Assembly: GCA_947177525.1 (NCBI GenBank) | Contig: CAMWUW010000003.1 | Coordinates: 1 to 64,000 of the forward strand | Direction: 5' to 3' | DNA: 64,000 bases | Origin: an uncultured Bacteroidales bacterium | GTDB lineage: Bacteria; Bacteroidota; Bacteroidia; Bacteroidales; UBA932 | Shown here: positions 58,465-64,000 of the stretch, one piece after another | How the letters are laid out: each line of letters begins with the position of its first letter | Numbering within the stretch: position 1 is the first letter of the stretch | Translations under genes and position numbers: made by a program | Notes under the pieces: model-generated | Databases searched by the model: none | The model's input: only the letters and a program-made list of their open reading frames with translations | What the model was told of the DNA's origin: nothing

Positions 58465-61185
58465 ATGAAAAATATATTGAAATATACTTTGGCGGCAGCC
58501 TCCCTGGCAATTCCGTTTGTGTCATGCGAGGAGCTTCCGGATTATCAGACGACAATAGATGCGGCTCCCAAGCTTGCGTATGTGCATCCTCAGTCCGGTG
58601 ATACATTCGAGACTCTGATAGTGCACCGCCCTGTAGGTTCTTCCGGGAGCTTTTTCACAGAGTTCCAGGTGAGCTGCAACACCACTGACCACGGTGCTGT
58701 GACTGTAGCTGTTGAATATGACGGCAATCTTGTTTCGGGGTATAACGAAGAGCACGGTACAGGATACGCAGTATTGCCTGAGGAATATGTGACCCTCGAG
58801 AATGCCCATGTGCTGATACCTGAGAATGCAAACATATCGGCAGACACTGTAAGACTTGCGCTTTCGGAGACGGCAGACCTTTCAAAACTCACCGAAAGAA
58901 GCTATCTGGCACCTTTTAAGGTGGTTTCTTCTGATATGCAGACCAGCTCCCAGATGGGCAATCTCTGGTTTATTGTAAACACGGAAACAAATCTCATACG
59001 TCCTCTTGAGTCCGCTGACGGAATGGTTGGCTTTGCTGCCGGCGGAACATCGGACTGGACTGCAGACTGCTCCGGATATGAGAAACTTTTTGACGGAAAC
59101 AGCGGCACCGGAGTGGATTTCTCTTCAGACAGGAGAAATGTGCTCACGATAGACATGAAGAAAAGCCTGATGGTGACAGGGTTGAAGCTGAACGGCTATG
59201 AGGTGTCCAATGTGTCGATAGAATATAGCGAAGACGGAGCAGACTGGCTTCAGGCCGGAACTCCTGTCAGCGGAGAATACGTCTCTACAGGTTCTTCGTG
59301 GAGTGCCGGTGACTGGTATGCTGCAGTATATGATTATTTCACTGCACGCTACATCCGCCTGTCATTCAATTTCGCCGGTTATTACAGCACAATCAATGAC
59401 ATTGCCGTATATATGATTGAAAGCACAGACCCTACCGTCTATACCATGACCGGGACGGACAATGTTGTAAGCGGCAAAATCGTCCACAAGAAAGGCGTAG
59501 GATCCACAAGTGATTTTTCAGCCTCTTTCAAGGCCTACACGACAATCAGTTCCGACAAAGGCTACAATGTTACTGCAAAAGTCGACAATTCGCTGATAGA
59601 TGCATACAATTCAAAGAACGGAACCTCATATAAGGCTCTGCCTTCAGGAAATCTTGACTTCAGGACAGCATCTGTGACAATCGGTGCAAACGAGAATTCC
59701 TCATCAGAAGACATCAGCTTCGCCCTTGCAGGTGACCTGTCCTCACTTACGGCCGAGGAAGGCTATCTCATCCCTGTAAGCCTTTCGGCTTCCGGTGCAG
59801 TGGTAAGCGAAAGCAGGGGAACTGTCTATGCCGTAATCAGGCCTGAGGTTAATGTGATAAGGGAAATCTCTTCGATTGACGAGATCGTCGGCTTCCCGGC
59901 CGGAGGACGTTCTTCGTGGTCTTCTTCATCGGAAGGCGCGTCGGCCCTCTTTGATGACAATACTTCCACTTCAATGAACTTCTCGGCTTCCGGAAATGTG
60001 CTTGAGGTAGATATGGGCACGGCTCATCTTGTGACCGGACTCAACTTCTTCTCATACAGGCTCAATAACCTGAGCATCGAATACAGCCTTGACGGAAGTT
60101 CATGGAAATCGGCTGGAACAGTCGCTGACAATGAGGCTGCATTCGACGGAGGCTCATGGAGTGCCGGCAATTATGCTGTGGCTTTTGCCGACTATATTGA
60201 GGCTCGCTGGTTCAGATTGTCTTTCGGTTTCTCGGGATGGAACAGAAGCATTTCAGAATTGTATGTGTACGAGATTGAGAGCACTGAGCCTACAATCTAT
60301 GCCGTATGCGGAAATGACAATGTGTTCAGCGGCAAGATCACCCATCACGAAATTGCGGGTTCAAGCGCAAGTCTGAGCGCATCATTCAATGTGATGACTA
60401 CAGTTTCGTCTTCGGACGGCTATTCCGTAGGGGCCGAGGTTGACAACTCGCTTGTTTCCGCATTCAATTCTGCAAACGGTACCAGATATGTTTCGCTTGA
60501 TGCGTCATACGTGGAGATTTCTGGAACTCCTTGTGTCATTGCCGCAGGTGCAAACAAATCTGCCGGAACGATTTCCGTGTCCCTGTCCGGAGATCTTTCA
60601 AGACTGACAAATACAGCAGGGTATCTGATTCCTGTAAAACTGACGGCTCCTGCAGGTGCTGTCGTCAGCTCGGGAAGAGGTGTAGTATATATTGTTCTGG
60701 ATGTTGTGAAGAGCGATGCAGTAATGAAGGAAGGCTTCTCAATTGACAGCATCGAGGGTACGCAGGTCGCTGACAGATCCGGATGGAAGATTGTCACATG
60801 CGATGAAGGAGGAGTGCATTCCGGAGAATATGCAAATCTGTTTGACGGAGATACTAAGACTTATATCAGGACATGGGGCGGCCCTGTGTCGTTCACCGTG
60901 GACCTGGGCAAGGAATATGACATGACCGGACTTGTAATTACGGCACGTACAGACAACAATACATACGCTGGCTATCAGCCTAATTCCATACAGGTGATGG
61001 GAAGCGTTGATGGTGAGGACTATGTTGACTACGGAACCGCTGCAAAGGCGGAGGGTACAATAGTAGCTTCCAATCCTTCGTCATACGTCTCATTCTATGG
61101 CTCAAAGACTGTGAGATACCTGAGGATAGAGGCCGGCTACGGTTCTAATATGGGTACTGCGGAATTCAATATCTATGCAAAATAA
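58465..61185 (+). CDS. DUF1735 and discoidin-domain surface lipoprotein
   Basis: A 906-residue lipoprotein (lipobox FVSC, Cys21). Three DUF1735 (BT_3987-type) beta domains can be recognised by VEYDGNLVSGYNEEHGTGYAVLPEEY, VDNSLIDAYNSKNGTSYKALPSGN and VDNSLVSAFNSANGTRYVSLDASY. They alternate with three F5/8-type C (discoidin) domains marked by LFDGNSGTGVDFSS, LFDDNTSTSMNFSA and LFDGDTKTYIRTWGG and their closing strands. Such modular proteins bind glycans on the cell surface. No catalytic domain. It lies 14 bases after the GH18 gene; the internal repeats suggest duplication of a two-domain unit. Confidence 0.85.
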   Translation: MKNILKYTLAAASLAIPFVSCEELPDYQTTIDAAPKLAYVHPQSGDTFETLIVHRPVGSSGSFFTEFQVSCNTTDHGAVTVAVEYDGNLVSGYNEEHGTGYAVLPEEYVTLENAHVLIPENANISADTVRLALSETADLSKLTERSYLAPFKVVSSDMQTSSQMGNLWFIVNTETNLIRPLESADGMVGFAAGGTSDWTADCSGYEKLFDGNSGTGVDFSSDRRNVLTIDMKKSLMVTGLKLNGYEVSNVSIEYSEDGADWLQAGTPVSGEYVSTGSSWSAGDWYAAVYDYFTARYIRLSFNFAGYYSTINDIAVYMIESTDPTVYTMTGTDNVVSGKIVHKKGVGSTSDFSASFKAYTTISSDKGYNVTAKVDNSLIDAYNSKNGTSYKALPSGNLDFRTASVTIGANENSSSEDISFALAGDLSSLTAEEGYLIPVSLSASGAVVSESRGTVYAVIRPEVNVIREISSIDEIVGFPAGGRSSWSSSSEGASALFDDNTSTSMNFSASGNVLEVDMGTAHLVTGLNFFSYRLNNLSIEYSLDGSSWKSAGTVADNEAAFDGGSWSAGNYAVAFADYIEARWFRLSFGFSGWNRSISELYVYEIESTEPTIYAVCGNDNVFSGKITHHEIAGSSASLSASFNVMTTVSSSDGYSVGAEVDNSLVSAFNSANGTRYVSLDASYVEISGTPCVIAAGANKSAGTISVSLSGDLSRLTNTAGYLIPVKLTAPAGAVVSSGRGVVYIVLDVVKSDAVMKEGFSIDSIEGTQVADRSGWKIVTCDEGGVHSGEYANLFDGDTKTYIRTWGGPVSFTVDLGKEYDMTGLVITARTDNNTYAGYQPNSIQVMGSVDGEDYVDYGTAAKAEGTIVASNPSSYVSFYGSKTVRYLRIEAGYGSNMGTAEFNIYAK

Positions 61186-61200
61186 CAAAAGCATAAAGAA

Positions 61201-62355
61201 ATGAAAAACAATAAATTGACAATGATTATCCTGGCGGGTGCGGCTCTTGCTGCAGGCGCCTGCCAGGAGTCTATACAGTACAAGGATGTGGTTTTCTTCA
61301 CCGGGACAGAGAACTCTCCTGTCACAAGCATGTATGTGGACGGCCCGTCGTCAATGGGAATGACTGTGACTTCTTCTGCAAAACTTGCTTCAGAGGTGAC
61401 TGTATCTGTTGAGGTGAACGGAGCTGCAGTGGATTCATACAATGCAGCCAACGGAACAGCATATAAGATGCTTCCGGAGGGCAGCTACAGACTTTCTTCT
61501 GACAGTTTCAGGATTGAGGCCGGAAAAAATGTTTCTCTTCCGGTCAACTTCGAGATTGTATCCATGGATGATTTCGAGGAGGGTGTCCTGTATTGTGCGC
61601 CTCTTACCATAACGGGAACGTCAAACGGAATGGATGTCCTGGAGGCGTCAAGGACCACATATGTCCTCATCAACCAGATTATAACTACCAAAGGTGTTGA
61701 CCTTAAGCAGAGCAACTATGTGAAATTCCCGAGCATCATCAACAATTCGATGTTCAGCAACATGTCTGCCTGCACTATGGAGATAAGGGTATATATGAAC
61801 TCTTATTATTCAGAAAGTGCGAACCCGGGCATTGCATCCGTGATGGGTGTGGAGGAGAACTTCCTCCTGCGCTTCGGTGACATCTCGTGCAAGAAAAACC
61901 AGCTTCAGTATGCCGGACGCGGTGCTTCCGTGACTTCGAAAAGCCAGTTCAACACGAAGCAGTGGTATCATCTTGCCGTTGTGGACGACGGAACTAATCT
62001 TGTCCTTTATGTGGACGGTGAGGTTGAGGGAGAAGTGGCATCCTCAGGCAAATCTGCAATCAATCTCGCATGGGACTATATGGACGGATTCCATATCGGT
62101 TTCTCTGAGCGTGGACGTATGATGAATGGAATTGTCAGCGAGGCACGTGTATGGAACAGGGCGCTCAATGCAATAGAGCTTGAGAATAACCAATGCTATG
62201 TTGACCCGGCTTCCGAGGGACTGATAGGATACTGGAGGCTGGACGAGCTTGACGAAAACGGCAATTTCAAGGATCTTACCGGCAACGGCAATGACGGAAT
62301 TCCGAATTCAAGGCCTTCTTGGAGCGAGGACATCAAGTGCCCGGTTATTGATTGA
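61201..62355 (+). CDS. DUF1735 and LamG-domain surface lipoprotein
   Basis: A 384-residue lipoprotein (lipobox AAGAC, Cys21). Residues about 25-155 are a DUF1735 domain (VEVNGAAVDSYNAANGTAYKMLPEGSYRL); residues about 165-380 are a LamG/concanavalin domain (YVKFPSIINNSMFSNMSACTMEIRVYMN, QWYHLAVVDDGTNLVLYVDGEVEG, EARVWNRALNAIELENNQCY, LIGYWRLDELDENGNFKDLTGNGNDG). The second carries the usual calcium-site Asp and Asn residues near its end. Probable glycan-binding role beside the SusC/D complex. Its stop overlaps the next start by one base. Confidence 0.87.
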   Translation: MKNNKLTMIILAGAALAAGACQESIQYKDVVFFTGTENSPVTSMYVDGPSSMGMTVTSSAKLASEVTVSVEVNGAAVDSYNAANGTAYKMLPEGSYRLSSDSFRIEAGKNVSLPVNFEIVSMDDFEEGVLYCAPLTITGTSNGMDVLEASRTTYVLINQIITTKGVDLKQSNYVKFPSIINNSMFSNMSACTMEIRVYMNSYYSESANPGIASVMGVEENFLLRFGDISCKKNQLQYAGRGASVTSKSQFNTKQWYHLAVVDDGTNLVLYVDGEVEGEVASSGKSAINLAWDYMDGFHIGFSERGRMMNGIVSEARVWNRALNAIELENNQCYVDPASEGLIGYWRLDELDENGNFKDLTGNGNDGIPNSRPSWSEDIKCPVID

Positions 62356-63083
62356 TGAAGTTTCCTTTTATATTTGCGCTGATATGCCTTCTGACGGGAA
62401 TTGAAGTTTCCTCAGAAGGCAATCCGCGCATTCTGAGATTCGAATCTCCTGTCATGGAGATAGACACGGTCAGATATGACGGTGGAACGGTTAATGTGAG
62501 GTTTGTCTGTACCAATATTTGTGACAAGGATGTGATGATCGTTGATGTGCATTCCCAATGCGGATGTGCGAAGCCGTCTTTTTCACGTGAGCCCATACGT
62601 CCAGGAGGACATGGCCATGTGGACGTTGCGCTTGACCCTTCACATCTTTTTGCCGAGCAGAACCGTCATCTTACAGTGATTGCCACAAACGGGGATTACC
62701 GTAAATTCAATACGATTACGGTCCACGGCTATGTGGCGCGTGATGTGACAGAGGAGGAAGTCCGCTATCCGTATGAGCTGCTCCCGGGTCTGCGCTCGGA
62801 TGCCAAGGCTGTCGGAATGAGGCTTTCTGTGCGCGGCGAGGTGTCCGTCAAGGAATTCACTGTATACAATTCAGCGGAGAAGACAATGAGCCTCGGATGG
62901 GAGTCCGGGAGCAGAAAAGTCAGGGCGGAGATTCCGCAGACGATTGCCCCTGGGGCTTCTGCCAGAATAACAGTGTCTGTGTCAACGGCAGGAATGCCGG
63001 ACGGAGAATATGAACTTCCTTTCCGGCTCGTGGCAGACGGAGTACCTTCTGCCGATATTCCTCTGAAAGGGGCTGTCAAGTGA
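62355..63083 (+). CDS. DUF1573-domain exported protein
   Basis: 242 residues from the ATG at 62355, which overlaps the previous stop (TGATG). Signal peptide to about 20. The DUF1573 immunoglobulin-like domain is at about 25-120 (VRFVCTNICDKDVMIVDVHSQCGCAKPSFSREPIRPGGHGHVDVALDPS), with the characteristic SQCGCAKP motif; a second, weaker beta domain follows (LSVRGEVSVKEFTVYNSAEKTMSL). The family is common at the end of Bacteroidetes surface operons but has no settled function. Last gene of this strand of the locus, before a bidirectional terminator. Confidence 0.8.
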   Translation: MKFPFIFALICLLTGIEVSSEGNPRILRFESPVMEIDTVRYDGGTVNVRFVCTNICDKDVMIVDVHSQCGCAKPSFSREPIRPGGHGHVDVALDPSHLFAEQNRHLTVIATNGDYRKFNTITVHGYVARDVTEEEVRYPYELLPGLRSDAKAVGMRLSVRGEVSVKEFTVYNSAEKTMSLGWESGSRKVRAEIPQTIAPGASARITVSVSTAGMPDGEYELPFRLVADGVPSADIPLKGAVK

Positions 63084-63115
63084 CTTGCAATGCAATGTCT
63101 CCCGGAAAGACTATA

Positions 63116-63156
63116 TAATAAGGGACTGGACTAATATTTTAGCCGGTCCCTTATTA
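63116..63156. terminator. Bidirectional terminator at the end of the glycan operon
   Basis: Arms 63116-63129 (TAATAAGGGACTGG) and 63143-63156 with one G-U pair and a bulged A higher up. Apical part CTAATATTTTAG resembles the terminator at 25388-25427. Confidence 0.8.
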
Positions 63157-63187
63157 TTTGAGATCCTCCGGAGGCTGTTCCGGATAT

Positions 63188-64000
63188 TCAGTTGTCAGAG
63201 ATTTTGGATACGCTTATTATATTGTCTGCATTATCAGCTGCATCTCCGGTCTGGCATCCGTGCTGCTGCAGAAGTACCTGGGCGTGTCCGTTGAAGGTTC
63301 TGATTGATATTGTGCGGGCATTCACGTCCGGGATAGGAGTGCAGTTCCCTGATTCGGCCCCTGCCGTATATATGACAGGTCTTTCTATGGACTGGAATGC
63401 CGGGTCTCCGTTGCCCCATCCGAGTATGCGCCATCCCTCGGCCACACTTACGGAAACATCCCCGCAAGAGTCTGGCACAAGTCTCCCGTTCGCGTCAACC
63501 ATAAACACGTCGGCTATAATCACGCCCTTTATGCGTTCGTGCCTTACTTTTGCAGAAACAGCCTTGCCGGTTGTCCACAGACGTTCTTCCGCCGCTTTCT
63601 TGCCGTTTATATAGCCTGTGGCCCTTATGTTTCCGGGCCTGTAGACTGTATCCCATTCCAAATGGCCGTTCTTGGGCATGGCCTTGCGTCCTGCCTTTCT
63701 CCCGTTTACAGTCAGTTCTACCTCGTCACAGTTGCTGTAAACCCATACCGACACCTTCTCACCTTCGTGTCCGGAAAGATTCCAGTGAGGCAGGATGTGC
63801 ACCATAGGCTCTTCTGTCCACCATGACCTGAGGTAATATGCCTCATCTTTCGGGAAGCCGCAATAGTCAAGTATTCCGAATTGCGATCCGGTCGCCGGGA
63901 ATACCATCGGATTAGGTTCGCCCCTGTAGTCAAAGCCTGTCCAGTAGAACAGCCCTCCGAGCCAAGGCCTTTCGTCATAGAATTTCCATCCCCTTTCAAT
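63188..64000 (-). CDS. GH2 family glycoside hydrolase, C-terminal part only
   Basis: The 5' end lies beyond the right edge; about 270 codons are visible. The first part reads GLFYWTGFDYRGEPNPMVFPATGSQFGILDYCGFPKDEAYYLRSWW, the end of the TIM barrel of Bacteroidetes beta-galactosidase-like GH2 enzymes. Then come a DUF4982-type domain (HWNLSGHEGEKVSVWVYSNCDEVELTVNGRKAG) and a C-terminal Ig-like domain (VFMVDANGRLVPDSCGDVSVSVAEGWRILGWGNGDPAF). The catalytic Glu residues are not in the window. Convergent with the SusC/D operon and probably part of the same locus, removing galactose or related units. Confidence 0.9.
   Translation of the reverse strand: MERGWKFYDERPWLGGLFYWTGFDYRGEPNPMVFPATGSQFGILDYCGFPKDEAYYLRSWWTEEPMVHILPHWNLSGHEGEKVSVWVYSNCDEVELTVNGRKAGRKAMPKNGHLEWDTVYRPGNIRATGYINGKKAAEERLWTTGKAVSAKVRHERIKGVIIADVFMVDANGRLVPDSCGDVSVSVAEGWRILGWGNGDPAFQSIERPVIYTAGAESGNCTPIPDVNARTISIRTFNGHAQVLLQQHGCQTGDAADNADNIISVSKISDN

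Overview
The window reads as a chromosomal segment of a gut-type Bacteroidales bacterium. Promoters match the Bacteroidetes -7 box (TAnnTTTG), most starts lack a clear Shine-Dalgarno, and there are SusC/SusD, FecR/ECF sigma, DUF1735, DUF4374 and DUF4876 proteins. I could run no searches, so the species is left open and family names rest on recognised motifs.

Layout. (1) 1-5.5 kb: core genes: a truncated lipoprotein gene, a sigma-54-type activator, lptE, a TPR-like protein, secG and a ClpB lacking its N-domain. (2) 5.5-7.4 kb: a leader with a long rod-like RNA fold, then two secreted proteins. (3) 7.6-15.9 kb, all minus strand: two copies of a cassette made of shared promoter box, two small exported or membrane proteins, a small outer-membrane barrel and a membrane-spanning TPR/helix-turn-helix regulator. 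A third copy of the box precedes two small membrane proteins. (4) 16-22.5 kb: a minus-strand operon with a C69 dipeptidase, a NapH-like ferredoxin fused to an HMA-like region, an S46 dipeptidyl-peptidase and an exported deoxyribosyltransferase-like protein. (5) 22.6-25.3 kb: a small exported protein, nitroreductase, pheS and carbonic anhydrase. (6) 25.4-30.8 kb: a three-gene operon resembling the xenosiderophore system XusABC. (7) 30.8-32.3 kb: non-coding DNA with an 85-bp palindromic repeat array and tRNA-Gly. (8) 32.4-39.2 kb: a TonB receptor, DUF4876, DUF6850-like barrel and FISUMP operon. (9) 39.2-44.7 kb: GH43, GH110, an alkyltransferase and a DUF3298 lipoprotein. (10) 44.8-48.3 kb: rpsL-rpsG-fusA-rpsJ, ending abruptly. 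(11) 48.3-50.2 kb: an unusual tRNA(CAU) and a second 85-bp repeat array. (12) 50.2-64 kb: an ECF sigma/FecR-controlled polysaccharide utilisation locus with SusC, SusD, GH18 and two DUF1735 glycan-binding-type lipoproteins, then a convergent GH2 gene.

The least explained structures are: the homologous tRNA-linked repeat modules at 31.6-32.3 kb and 48.5-49.6 kb, whose hairpin arms co-vary; the duplicated box/effector/barrel/regulator cassettes; the rod-like RNA at 5.9-6.05 kb with a competing terminator; and a run of nine C residues at the fourth to sixth codons of the ECF sigma gene, a plausible on/off switch for the glycan locus.
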